A stretch of 64,000 bases of DNA. It comes from an uncultured Blautia sp. Its GTDB lineage: Bacteria; Bacillota; Clostridia; Lachnospirales; Lachnospiraceae. Below the pieces are notes generated by a model. That model was not told the origin of the DNA. It saw only the letters and a list, made by a program, of their open reading frames with translations, and made no database searches. Position 1 is the first letter of the stretch; every line of letters starts with the position of its first letter. Both the position numbers and the translations under genes were made by a program. Positions 43,464 to 51,662 of this stretch are shown piece after piece. The stretch lies in NCBI RefSeq assembly GCF_937880195.1, contig NZ_CALFLA010000050.1, forward strand, positions 1 to 64,000, read 5' to 3'.

Positions 43464-44906
43464 ATGGACAGATTACATAAAAAGCTGGAAGAGTATGGAG
43501 CATCTGACTTCTATCCCTTCCATATGCCGGGACATAAGAGAAATCCCCTGTCTGTGGCAGGGGATTTTCCTGTTCAGAGAGATATTACAGAGATCGACGG
43601 TTTTGACAACCTTCATCATCCTGTGGATCTGATAAAAAACGCTCAGGAAAACGCTGCCCGTCTTTATAAAGTACAGGAGAGCTTTTACTGCATTAATGGA
43701 AGTACGGGAGGAATCCTGGCAGCAGTTTCCGCAGCAGTAAAAAAGGGCGGTCATATCTTGATGGCAAGAAACTGTCATAAGGCGGTATATCACGGAGCAT
43801 ATTTAAGAGAACTGAAAACAAGTTATCTTTATCCACATAAAGATCTGAAACTGGGGATAAACGGAGGAATTTTCCCAGAAGATGTGGAAAAAGAATTAAA
43901 GGAACACCCAGATATAGAAGCTGTATTTATTACGTCTCCTACCTATGACGGGGTTGTTTCTGACGTGGAAAAAATTGCAAAAATTACCCATAAATATAAA
44001 ATTCCCCTGATCGTAGATGAGGCCCATGGCGCTCATTTTTGTTTTTCAGAATATTTTCCTCGTTCTGCAGCAGAGCTTGGCGCAGATCTTGTGATCCACA
44101 GTCTTCACAAAACCCTGCCGTCTATGACCCAGACTTCTCTTGTCCATCTGTGCAGCAATCGGGTAGACAAGGAGCTTCTGGTACGTTTTCTTGGTATTTA
44201 CCAGACCAGCAGTCCCTCCTATATCCTGATGGCTTCCATGGACGCCTGCATGGATAAGCTGGCAAAAGAAGGAACTCAGATGTTTCAGGAATATACGAAA
44301 AACCTGGAAGCGGCAAGACAAAGACTGGGAAAACTAAAATCCATCCGCCTTTTAAATCCTAAGCCAGATCCTTCCAGAGGAATTTTTGATTATGACAGGT
44401 CAAAGATCCTGCTTTTGGCAGCAGGAACCAGCATAAACGGAAAACAGCTTTGCGACATTTTGAGAAAAGAATTTCATTTGGAAATGGAAATGGAAGCAGA
44501 ACATTACGCTCTTGCCCTGACTTCTGTTGGAGACAGGGAAGAGGGGTTTTTGAGGCTGTGTGAGGCTGTTGAGGAAATCGACTGCCGGGAATCGTTAAAA
44601 CTAAGAGAAGAACAAAAGGAACAGGAAGGAGAACAGGATTTCCATCCTGTGCAGGCAGTAAAAATTTCCAGAGCCATGGACGGGGTTATGGAACGGATGC
44701 CTTTTGAAGAGAGTGAAGGAAGAATTTCCTGTGAGTTTGCATATTTATATCCGCCGGGGATTCCCCTTCTTGTTCCGGGGGAAGAGATTACTGGACTTTT
44801 GTTGGAAAATATGAGAAGATACCAGAAACAGGGCTTTGAGATTCAGGGACTTGGAGATATGACAGGAGAAACTATTCTTGTTTCTAAAGGATTTTTTGAT
44901 AAATAA
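43464..44906 (+). CDS. Orn/Lys/Arg decarboxylase-family PLP enzyme (YaaO type)
   Basis: A 480-residue fold-type I PLP enzyme. It starts MDRLHKKLEEYGASDFYPFH and continues MPGHKRNPL, the family signature. The PLP lysine lies in HSLHKTLPSMTQ. The C-terminal domain has YLYPPGIPLLVPGEEI. Substrate (arginine, lysine or ornithine) cannot be told from sequence. The ATG at 43464 is preferred (GAGG 9 nt upstream); the frame is open for 34 more codons with no site. A yaaO gene before tmk/holB is the B. subtilis arrangement, so this belongs to the downstream housekeeping block. Confidence 0.9.
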   Translation: MDRLHKKLEEYGASDFYPFHMPGHKRNPLSVAGDFPVQRDITEIDGFDNLHHPVDLIKNAQENAARLYKVQESFYCINGSTGGILAAVSAAVKKGGHILMARNCHKAVYHGAYLRELKTSYLYPHKDLKLGINGGIFPEDVEKELKEHPDIEAVFITSPTYDGVVSDVEKIAKITHKYKIPLIVDEAHGAHFCFSEYFPRSAAELGADLVIHSLHKTLPSMTQTSLVHLCSNRVDKELLVRFLGIYQTSSPSYILMASMDACMDKLAKEGTQMFQEYTKNLEAARQRLGKLKSIRLLNPKPDPSRGIFDYDRSKILLLAAGTSINGKQLCDILRKEFHLEMEMEAEHYALALTSVGDREEGFLRLCEAVEEIDCRESLKLREEQKEQEGEQDFHPVQAVKISRAMDGVMERMPFEESEGRISCEFAYLYPPGIPLLVPGEEITGLLLENMRRYQKQGFEIQGLGDMTGETILVSKGFFDK

Positions 44907-44936
44907 AAAGAAAAAGGAAGTTTAAACAGATCTGCA

Positions 44937-45524
44937 ATGGGAAAAATCTTTTATATCATGGGAAAAAGCGCATCAGGAAAGGACAGTATTTATTCGGTTC
45001 TTTCAGAAAAAGAAGAACTGAAGCTTCAGAAACTGGTTCTTTATACGACCCGTCCTATAAGGGAAGGGGAAAAAGAGGGTAGAGAGTATTTTTTTACAGA
45101 TGAAACAAAGCTTCGGGAATTTGAAGAACAGGGGAAATTGATCGAGGCCAGAGCTTATCAGACCGTACATGGAGTATGGATCTATTTTACTGCGGATGAC
45201 GGACAGGTAAAAGAAGATAAAGGAAATTATCTTGGAATCGGAACTCTGGAATCCTATAGGAAAATGAAAGAATATTATGGGGAAAAGGTAATGTGTCCTG
45301 TTTACATTCAGGTGGAAGACGGAGAAAGACTTTCCAGGGCGCTTTTCAGAGAAAAGCAGCAAAAGGCTCCAAAGTATGAGGAAATGTGCAGGAGATTTCT
45401 GGCGGACCAACAGGATTTTTCCGAAGAAAAAATCAGTGAGGCCGGGATTTCTATCCGGTTTGAAAATAGTGATCTGGATAAATGTGTCGAAAATATTATA
45501 ATTTATATAAAATCCATGACATAA
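44937..45524 (+). CDS. Guanylate kinase-like nucleotide kinase
   Basis: A 195-residue P-loop kinase with guanylate-kinase pattern: FYIMGKSASGKDSIY, then the GMP-binding YTTRPIREGEKEGREYFF, a TVHGVWIY segment and a C-terminal helix. It lies between a yaaO-type decarboxylase and holB, where B. subtilis has thymidylate kinase (tmk). Whether it is the main Gmk of the cell or a second paralogue cannot be decided here. Confidence 0.82.
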   Translation: MGKIFYIMGKSASGKDSIYSVLSEKEELKLQKLVLYTTRPIREGEKEGREYFFTDETKLREFEEQGKLIEARAYQTVHGVWIYFTADDGQVKEDKGNYLGIGTLESYRKMKEYYGEKVMCPVYIQVEDGERLSRALFREKQQKAPKYEEMCRRFLADQQDFSEEKISEAGISIRFENSDLDKCVENIIIYIKSMT

Positions 45525-45612
45525 GTAAAAATAGTTTTTATTAACTAATAATATGTGTTATAATAAAACATCAGAAGAAAATGAGCACAAAACAAAAGTG
45601 AGGTGATTCTGA

Positions 45613-46602
45613 ATGGTTGGTTTTAACAATATTATAGGGCATGAAGAGATTATCAGACATTTAAAAAACGCAATGCAGACAGGAAAGGTTTCTCATTCAT
45701 ATATATTTACAGGAAGACCGGGTTCCGGCAAGAAACTTCTTGCAACAACATACGCCATGACGCTTCAGTGCGAGAAGGGCGGAACAGAGCCCTGTCAGAA
45801 GTGCGATTCCTGCAAAAAGGCCATGGGGAAGAATCATCCCGACATTATCATGGTCAGCCACGAAAAACCAGGTGTGATCAGTATTGATGAAATCCGGGAA
45901 CAGGTGATTTATGACGTTGCAATTAAACCATACTGCAGTCCTCATAAGATTTATATTATCCCGGACGCAGAACTGATGAACGTGCAGGCGCAGAACGCTC
46001 TTCTTAAAACCATTGAGGAGCCGCCGGAATATGCGGTGATCATGCTTCTTACAAGTAATGCAGACGCTTTGCTTCCGACTATTCAGTCACGCTGCGTACG
46101 TCTTGATCTTAAGGTCGTGGACGACAGTCTGGTAAAGAAATATCTGATGGAGCGTCTTCATGTTCCAGATTATCAGGCGGAGATCGACGCGTCCTTTGCC
46201 CAGGGAAGTATAGGGAAGGCTAAGGAGGCTGCAACCTCTGAGGAATTTGGAAATATCACAAAGAATGCGCTTAAAATCCTGAAGAATGCAAATTCCATGG
46301 AGGTTTATGAGCTTGCAGACGAGATCAAGGCTCTGTCTGTAGAAAAACAGAACATAGGCGATTATCTGGATATTTTTCAGTTCTGGTTCAGGGACGTTTT
46401 GATGTTTAAAGCGACCAGAGAAATTGACAATCTGGTATTCAAACAGGAAATAAATTATATTAAGGAACAGGCAAGCCAGCGTTCCTATGAGAATCTGGAA
46501 AAGATCCTTGAAGCGCTGGAAAAGACAAAAGTACGTCTTCGTGCCAATGTAAATTTTGAGCTTGCACTTGAGCTTTTGTTCCTGACGATCAGGGAGAGAT
46601 AG
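45613..46602 (+). CDS. holB: DNA polymerase III subunit delta'
   Basis: A 329-residue clamp-loader subunit: NNIIGHEEIIRHLKNAMQTG, P-loop remnant FTGRPGSGKKLLA, a zinc-binding cysteine set (CEKGGTEPCQKCDSCKK), IYIIPDAELMNVQAQNALLK and TIEEPPEYAV. The P-loop and SRC sensor (IQSRCVRLDL) are typical. AGGTGA lies upstream. A -10-like TATAAT at 45559-45564 suggests a promoter in front of it. The ricT gene starts 1 nt after its stop. Confidence 0.94.
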   Translation: MVGFNNIIGHEEIIRHLKNAMQTGKVSHSYIFTGRPGSGKKLLATTYAMTLQCEKGGTEPCQKCDSCKKAMGKNHPDIIMVSHEKPGVISIDEIREQVIYDVAIKPYCSPHKIYIIPDAELMNVQAQNALLKTIEEPPEYAVIMLLTSNADALLPTIQSRCVRLDLKVVDDSLVKKYLMERLHVPDYQAEIDASFAQGSIGKAKEAATSEEFGNITKNALKILKNANSMEVYELADEIKALSVEKQNIGDYLDIFQFWFRDVLMFKATREIDNLVFKQEINYIKEQASQRSYENLEKILEALEKTKVRLRANVNFELALELLFLTIRER

Positions 46603-46603
46603 A

Positions 46604-47506
46604 ATGACAAAAGTAGTAGGTATTCGATTCCGAAATGTGGGAAAAATATATTATTTTAATCCAAAGAACTATAAGATGAAGATCGGCGATCATGTGATCG
46701 TTGAAACTGCCAGAGGGGTAGAATTTGGACGAGTAGTTCTTGGACCGAAAGAGGTGGAAGAAAACGAAGTTGTCCATCCTCTTAAGGAAGTGATAAGGGT
46801 GGCAACTCCTGATGATGAGGAACGGGAAAGACAGAATCGCGAAAAGGAAAAAGAAGCGTTTAAGATCTGTCAGAAAAAAATCCGCGATCATGGTCTGGAA
46901 ATGAAACTCATTGATGCAGAATACACCTTTGACAACAATAAAGTTCTTTTTTACTTTACGGCAGACGGAAGAATTGATTTCCGCCAGCTTGTAAAAGATC
47001 TGGCGGCAATCTTTAAGACAAGGATCGAGCTTCGCCAGATTGGAGTTCGTGACGAGACAAAGATTCTGGGAGGAATCGGAATCTGCGGCAGATGTCTTTG
47101 CTGTCACACATATCTGTCAGAATTTGCCCCAGTTTCCATTAAGATGGCTAAAGAACAGAATCTTTCTCTGAATCAGACCAAGATTTCCGGCGTTTGCGGA
47201 AGGCTGATGTGCTGTCTCAAAAATGAGCAGGAAACATACGAGGAATTAAACAAGAATCTTCCGGGAACCGGAGATACAGTGATCCTTCCTGACGGTCTTT
47301 CAGGAACTGTTCACAGCGTTAATGTTCTTCGTCAGCTTGTAAAAGTAATTGTTGAGGTCAATGACGAGAAAGAAATACAGGAATATCCTGTATGTGAACT
47401 GAAATTCCGTCCAAGGAAGAAAAAGGTTAAAGTTACCGAAAAGGAAATGAAGGAACTGGAAGGACTTCAGGATAAAGAAGGAGATTCCAAATCTCATGAA
47501 AAATAA
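46604..47506 (+). CDS. ricT: RicT (PSP1 domain protein, YaaT)
   Basis: A 300-residue protein of the PSP1 family: GIRFRNVGKIYYFNPKNYKM, VETARGVEFGRVVLGPKEVE, then the cysteine-rich core GIGICGRCLCCHTYLSEFAP and GVCGRLMCCLKNEQETY. In B. subtilis RicT forms an iron-sulfur-containing complex with RicA and RicF that directs RNase Y cleavage; the needed cysteines are present. It is between holB and trmN6 as in B. subtilis, but yabA, usual between them there, is absent. It overlaps the next gene by 11 nt. Confidence 0.95.
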   Translation: MTKVVGIRFRNVGKIYYFNPKNYKMKIGDHVIVETARGVEFGRVVLGPKEVEENEVVHPLKEVIRVATPDDEERERQNREKEKEAFKICQKKIRDHGLEMKLIDAEYTFDNNKVLFYFTADGRIDFRQLVKDLAAIFKTRIELRQIGVRDETKILGGIGICGRCLCCHTYLSEFAPVSIKMAKEQNLSLNQTKISGVCGRLMCCLKNEQETYEELNKNLPGTGDTVILPDGLSGTVHSVNVLRQLVKVIVEVNDEKEIQEYPVCELKFRPRKKKVKVTEKEMKELEGLQDKEGDSKSHEK

Positions 47507-48254
47507 TCTGCAGAACAGTTTGGTAAAGCAGGGAGAACGGGTTGATGATCTTCAAAATGGATTTTTTGTGATCCAGGATCCTGAAAAGTTCTGTTTTGGT
47601 ATGGACGCGGTTCTTTTATCTGGCTTTGCAAAAATAAAAAAAGGAGAACAGGTTCTGGATATGGGAACCGGCACAGGAATCATTCCGATTCTTCTGAAGG
47701 CTAAAACGCCTGGACAGCATTTTACCGGGCTGGAAATTCAGGAAGAGTGTGCCCAAATGGCTTCTCGGAGCGTCAGATATAACGGCCTGGACTCTGATAT
47801 TGATATTGTCTGTGGGGATATTAAGGAGGCTGCTGAAATTTTTGGAGCAGCTTCTTTTCATGCAGTCACATGTAATCCTCCTTATATGATAGGGCAGCAC
47901 GGACTGCAGAATCCCTATATGGCAAAGGCGATTGCAAGGCATGAAATACTCTGTACCCTGGAGGATGTGGTAAGTCAGGCTGCTCGTGTGTTAAAAGACA
48001 GAGGTCGGTTTTATATGGTACACCGTCCGTTCCGCCTTGCTGAAATTTTTCAGGCGCTGACAAAATATAAATTGGAACCAAAACGGATGCAGCTGGTTTA
48101 TCCTTTTGTTGACAGAGAACCTAACATGGTTTTGATAGAGGCTTTGAAGGGCGGCAATTCCAGGATTACTGTAGAAAAACCTCTGATCGTATATGAAAAG
48201 CCAGGGGTATATACACAGGATATCTTAAAAATATACGGTCCGGCAGGTGCGTAA
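47496..48254 (+). CDS. tRNA1(Val) (adenine37-N6)-methyltransferase family protein (YabB/TrmN6)
   Basis: A 252-residue SAM-dependent methyltransferase: GFFVIQDPEKFCFGMDAVLL, SAM motif VLDMGTGTGIIPILL, and the N6-adenine motif CNPPYMIG. This matches the TrmN6/YfiC/YabB group. It overlaps ricT by 11 nt and precedes rsmI, the same order as yaaT-yabB-rsmI in B. subtilis. tRNA specificity is by family only. Confidence 0.92.
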   Translation: MKNNLQNSLVKQGERVDDLQNGFFVIQDPEKFCFGMDAVLLSGFAKIKKGEQVLDMGTGTGIIPILLKAKTPGQHFTGLEIQEECAQMASRSVRYNGLDSDIDIVCGDIKEAAEIFGAASFHAVTCNPPYMIGQHGLQNPYMAKAIARHEILCTLEDVVSQAARVLKDRGRFYMVHRPFRLAEIFQALTKYKLEPKRMQLVYPFVDREPNMVLIEALKGGNSRITVEKPLIVYEKPGVYTQDILKIYGPAGA

Positions 48255-48317
48255 GTACCAGATAGAAGAAACTGATTTGATGTTTCAGATAAGAGTTTCT
48301 ATGTGAAAGGAGAAATT

Positions 48318-49157
48318 ATGAGCGGAAAATTATATTTGTGTGCAACTCCTATTGGGAATCTGGAGGATATTACGCTCAGGGTTCTCCGTACCTTAAAGGA
48401 AGTGGATTTAATTGCCGCAGAAGATACCAGAAACAGCATTAAGCTTTTGAACCATTTTGATATTAAAACTCCCATGACAAGCTATCATGAGTATAATAAG
48501 ATAGATAAGGCTTATACTTTGATCGAAAAAATGCACAGCGGCATGAATGTAGCTCTTATTACAGACGCAGGAACGCCGGGAATTTCAGATCCCGGAGAGG
48601 AACTTGCAGCCATGTGCTATGAGGCGGGAATTGAGGTAACGTCTCTGCCAGGACCGGCAGCCTGTATTACTGCCTTGACACTTTCCGGTCTGCCCACAAG
48701 AAGGTTTGCTTTTGAGGCTTTTCTTCCCATGGATAAAAAGGAACGGAGAGAGATTCTGGAAGAGCTTGTAAATGAAACAAGAACCATGATTATTTATGAG
48801 GCTCCTCATAAGCTGGTAAAAACATTGAAGGACCTTCTGGAAACTCTGGGCAACAGAAGAATGACTCTGTGCAGAGAGCTGACTAAAAAACACGAAACTG
48901 CTTTTCATACAACTATAGAAGAGCTGATTGCCCGTTACGAGAACGAGAAGCCCTTGGGAGAGTGCGTTCTTGTAATAGAAGGCAGAAGCCGCCAGGAGCT
49001 GAAAGAGGAGGCTCAGGCCTCCTGGGAAGAAATCAGCATAGAAGAGCATATGGAAATATATGAGAGTAAGGGACTTTCCCGGAAGGAGGCCATGAAGCAG
49101 GTGGCAAAAGACAGGGGAGTTAGTAAGAGAGATGTGTATCAGTATTTGGTGAAGTAG
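48318..49157 (+). CDS. rsmI: 16S rRNA (cytidine1402-2'-O)-methyltransferase RsmI
   Basis: A 279-residue SAM-dependent enzyme of the tetrapyrrole methylase fold: GKLYLCATPIGNLEDITLRV, AAEDTRNSIKLLNHF, ITDAGTPGISDPGEEL, SLPGPAACITALTLSGL. The C terminus SKRDVYQYLVK is the usual RsmI tail. AAAGGAG lies before the ATG at 48318; a start five codons earlier was rejected because the site then falls inside the gene. Last gene of the housekeeping block; a terminator follows. Confidence 0.96.
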   Translation: MSGKLYLCATPIGNLEDITLRVLRTLKEVDLIAAEDTRNSIKLLNHFDIKTPMTSYHEYNKIDKAYTLIEKMHSGMNVALITDAGTPGISDPGEELAAMCYEAGIEVTSLPGPAACITALTLSGLPTRRFAFEAFLPMDKKERREILEELVNETRTMIIYEAPHKLVKTLKDLLETLGNRRMTLCRELTKKHETAFHTTIEELIARYENEKPLGECVLVIEGRSRQELKEEAQASWEEISIEEHMEIYESKGLSRKEAMKQVAKDRGVSKRDVYQYLVK

Positions 49158-49182
49158 AAAAATAGAAAGAACTAAAAAATAG

Positions 49183-49234
49183 AGAAAAGCTTTGTGAAGT
49201 TAGGAGAATATCTAACATACGGAAAGCTTTTTCT
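49183..49234 (+). terminator. Terminator after rsmI
   Basis: AGAAAAGCTTT (49183-49193) pairs with AAAGCTTTTTCT (49223-49234) around an inner GTTAG/CTAAC stem, with T-rich sequence in the descending arm. It marks the end of the conserved block and the left side of an accessory insertion. Confidence 0.65.
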
Positions 49235-49367
49235 GGCTTTATTAGTGAAATGCTGCTTTCAGAAGTTTTTCCTGCACTTCTGTGCCGCTTCCGGTTTCGT
49301 AAAAGCCTAAATATTTCTGTCACTAAACTATAGGGGTGATAATTATGAGGATTTTTTTGATATCTCG

Positions 49368-49396
49368 TTGGATTTTTCACGATTATGTGATATGAT
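49368..49396 (+). promoter_or_regulatory. Promoter for the HTH-dinD pair
   Basis: -35 TTGGAT (49368-49373), 17 bp, -10 TATGAT (49391-49396), 30 bp before the HTH gene. No LexA-type GAAC-N4-GTTC box is visible around it. Confidence 0.6.
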
Positions 49397-49426
49397 AAAA
49401 GCGGATTATTGTAGGAGGTTGTTGCT

Positions 49427-49639
49427 ATGGCTGTTAAATATGATAAATTATTTCATTTATTGATTGATAAAAAAATTACCAACGCCCAGCTTGCTAAAAA
49501 AGCTGGTGTCAGCGCAAATATTATTACCAGATTGAAGAACGACCAATACATCTCAATGGAAAGCGTAGAACGGCTGTGTATGGCTTTAAACTGCGGTGTT
49601 GATGAAGTTCTTGAGTTTGTTGAGCGAAAGGAGCCTTAA
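49427..49639 (+). CDS. Small XRE/Cro-type helix-turn-helix regulator
   Basis: A 70-residue protein that is almost only an HTH domain: KITNAQLAKKAGVSANIITR, then LKNDQYISMESVERLCMALN and CGVDEVLEFV. AGGAGG lies 8 nt before the ATG. It is 5 nt upstream of dinD, so the two are co-transcribed; it probably regulates the pair. It is AT-rich compared with the housekeeping genes before it. Confidence 0.9.
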   Translation: MAVKYDKLFHLLIDKKITNAQLAKKAGVSANIITRLKNDQYISMESVERLCMALNCGVDEVLEFVERKEP

Positions 49640-49644
49640 CAAAA

Positions 49645-50511
49645 ATGGATAAAAGAAAAATAGAACAAATCAGGAAAAAATATGATTTGATTATACATAT
49701 CAACGAGAATGCAGACGTTGAATTTTGGTATGCGAGAGAGCTTATGAGTTTATTGGGCTATGACCGTTGGGAAAATTTTGATAAGGCGGTTTGTCGAGCA
49801 ATGGAATCCTGCAAAAGCTCTGGAATAGAGGTACCGGATCATTTTCGTGAGGTCACGAAAATGATAACAATAGGTAAAGGTGGACAAAGAAAAGTTAAAG
49901 ACTATATGCTGACTCGTTATGCTTGTTATCTTATTGCTCAAAACGGTGACCCTAAAAAAGAAGAGATTGCTTTTGCTCAATGCTATTTTGCAGTTCAAAC
50001 AAGAAAACAAGAACTTATTGAGGAACGTATTTCTTTAATAGAAAGAACACAGGCAAGAGGAAGATTAAAAGAATCAGAAAAACGATTATCGCAAAATATT
50101 TATGAGCGCGGTGTTGATGATGCAGGATTTGGCCGCATTCGTTCTAAGGGTGATAAAGCATTGTTCGGCGGATATTCTACTCAGGAAATGAAAAGTAAGC
50201 TTGGCGTAAGAGATAACAGGCCGCTTGCAGATTTTCTTCCTACTCTTACAATTGCCGCAAAGAATTTGGCAACTGAAATGACGAATTATAATGTGGAAGA
50301 AAAAGATTTGCAAGGTGAAGCAGCGATTACTGTAGAACATGTTCAAAACAACTCTACAATCAGAGACATGCTTGGTCAAAGAGGGATTAAGCCTGAAAAT
50401 TTGCCGCCGTCTGAAGACATAAAAAAATTGGAAAGAAGAGTCAAATCGCAAGAAAAGAAACTTGCATTACAAGCAGGAAAACTGCCAAATATAAATGACG
50501 AAAAGAAATGA
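49645..50511 (+). CDS. dinD: DNA damage-inducible protein D (DinD) homologue
   Basis: A 288-residue protein. The N-terminal half is BRO/ANT-like: VEFWYARELMSLLGYDRWEN, FDKAVCRAMESCKSSG, DYMLTRYACYLIAQNGDPKK and IAFAQCYFAVQTRKQEL. The C-terminal half has GVDDAGFGRIRSKGDKALFG and LGVRDNRPLADFLPTLTI, all typical of DinD. E. coli DinD is SOS-induced and inhibits RecA filaments in vitro. Here it is paired with an HTH gene instead of a visible LexA box. Horizontal transfer is likely from its AT-rich codons and its position right after a core block. Confidence 0.9.
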   Translation: MDKRKIEQIRKKYDLIIHINENADVEFWYARELMSLLGYDRWENFDKAVCRAMESCKSSGIEVPDHFREVTKMITIGKGGQRKVKDYMLTRYACYLIAQNGDPKKEEIAFAQCYFAVQTRKQELIEERISLIERTQARGRLKESEKRLSQNIYERGVDDAGFGRIRSKGDKALFGGYSTQEMKSKLGVRDNRPLADFLPTLTIAAKNLATEMTNYNVEEKDLQGEAAITVEHVQNNSTIRDMLGQRGIKPENLPPSEDIKKLERRVKSQEKKLALQAGKLPNINDEKK

Positions 50512-50546
50512 TTTTTGATGTAGTAACTTCCGATAATTAATATTAT

Positions 50547-50723
50547 TTGAAAGCGGATGATAGGTGTTATGTATGGGTAAAAAGAGAAAATTGCAAATGG
50601 TTCATTGAAACTGATGACAAAAAAGATGGAATTTTAAGGGCAAACCTAGTTGATCCTAAGACAATGAGTATTCCAAAATGCGAATGTACGGAAAAAGAAA
50701 ACAGGCATCAATCTTTCGATTGA
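50547..50723 (+). pseudogene. Possible gene remnant or small ORF downstream of dinD
   Basis: A 58-codon frame starting with TTG at 50547 reads LKADDRCYVWVKRENCKWFI and on to KMSI-like and PKCECTEKENRHQSFD, then TGA. No ribosome site precedes the TTG. Its amino-acid mix looks protein-like, so it may be the end of a decayed gene. Its last codons overlap a 10-bp hairpin with two mismatched positions (about 50704-50728, core ATCAATC/GATTGAT). I do not recognise it. The rest of 50512-50809 shows no gene. Confidence 0.3.
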
Positions 50724-50809
50724 TACCTATAATTCTTGCCTGCAATGCCACGAATGTATTTTTTTACTTTATTAATGCCCTGCAGTATTTTTGGGGGATT
50801 TTTTTGTAT

Positions 50810-51592
50810 TTAAACAGCAGTATAAGCACCATCAATAATAATATCAGCTCCTGTTGTATAACCTGCGGATTCGCTGCAAAGCCAAATAATAGCGCCGCAA
50901 AGTTCTTCTGGTTTTGCCATTCGGTGCATTGGGAATAAAGGCTGCCATGCGGACATAAGCTCAGGTTCCACAAAATCTGGATCTACAGACATAGGGGTTG
51001 CTACATATCCTGGACTGATAGAATTTACTCTAATATTTTTATCAATCCATTCAATAGCAAGACTCTTTGTCATATGAATGACACCTGCTTTAGAAGCATT
51101 ATAAGCTGCCTGACACTGAGGAATATTGACAATATGGCCAGACATAGAAGCAATATTTACAATGCTTCCTTTGAAATTATTGGCAATCATTACACGTGCA
51201 GCCTCGCGGCATACAATATATTCTCCAGTAAGATTGATGTCTAGACATTCTCTCCATTCTTCAACCGTTGCCTCAAAAGCGTCCTTGTGATAACATACAC
51301 CAGCATTATTTACTACGATATCAAGGCGGCCATACACTTCCATGATTTTATCCATACCCTTTTTTACACTGATTTCATCAGTAGCATCTGCAATGATATC
51401 TAATACTTTGCCGCCTTCTGCTTCAATTAATTTTACTGTTTCTGAAGCACCGGAACGGGAAAAAACAGCAATGTCTGCTCCGGCTCGAGCAAGTTCCCGG
51501 CAGATTACCTGTCCGATTCCACGACCGCCGCCTGTTACCAGTGCGACTTTACCTTCTAGTGAAAATAAATTTTGTAAGTAATTGTTCTTCAT
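50810..51592 (-). CDS. Short-chain dehydrogenase/reductase (polyol or sugar oxidoreductase)
   Basis: A 260-residue SDR: NAD(P) motif VALVTGGGRGIGQVICREL, NNAGVCY, catalytic Ser in NIASMSGH, Tyr and Lys in AAYNASKAGVIHMT, and the C-terminal GADIIIDGAYTAV. It resembles classical SDRs acting on pentitols and ketoses such as arabinitol or sorbose. It is the last gene of the minus-strand sugar ABC operon, after the binding protein and a hairpin, so it likely oxidises or reduces the imported polyol or sugar. Confidence 0.9.
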   Translation of the reverse strand: MKNNYLQNLFSLEGKVALVTGGGRGIGQVICRELARAGADIAVFSRSGASETVKLIEAEGGKVLDIIADATDEISVKKGMDKIMEVYGRLDIVVNNAGVCYHKDAFEATVEEWRECLDINLTGEYIVCREAARVMIANNFKGSIVNIASMSGHIVNIPQCQAAYNASKAGVIHMTKSLAIEWIDKNIRVNSISPGYVATPMSVDPDFVEPELMSAWQPLFPMHRMAKPEELCGAIIWLCSESAGYTTGADIIIDGAYTAV

Positions 51593-51624
51593 TCCTTTAT
51601 TCCTCCGTTATACTGTTTTTAAAC

Positions 51625-51654
51625 TTCCCCTCATGAGCACTGCCATGAGGGGAA
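51625..51654 (-). terminator. Hairpin between the binding-protein and dehydrogenase genes
   Basis: A perfect 11-bp stem (51625-51635 with 51644-51654, core CCCCTCATG) with an 8-nt loop lies just after the binding-protein stop. The minus-strand tail GTTTAAAAACAG is a poor U tract, so it is more likely an attenuator or a 3'-end stabiliser than a full stop. Confidence 0.6.
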
Positions 51655-51662
51655 ATGAAAAA

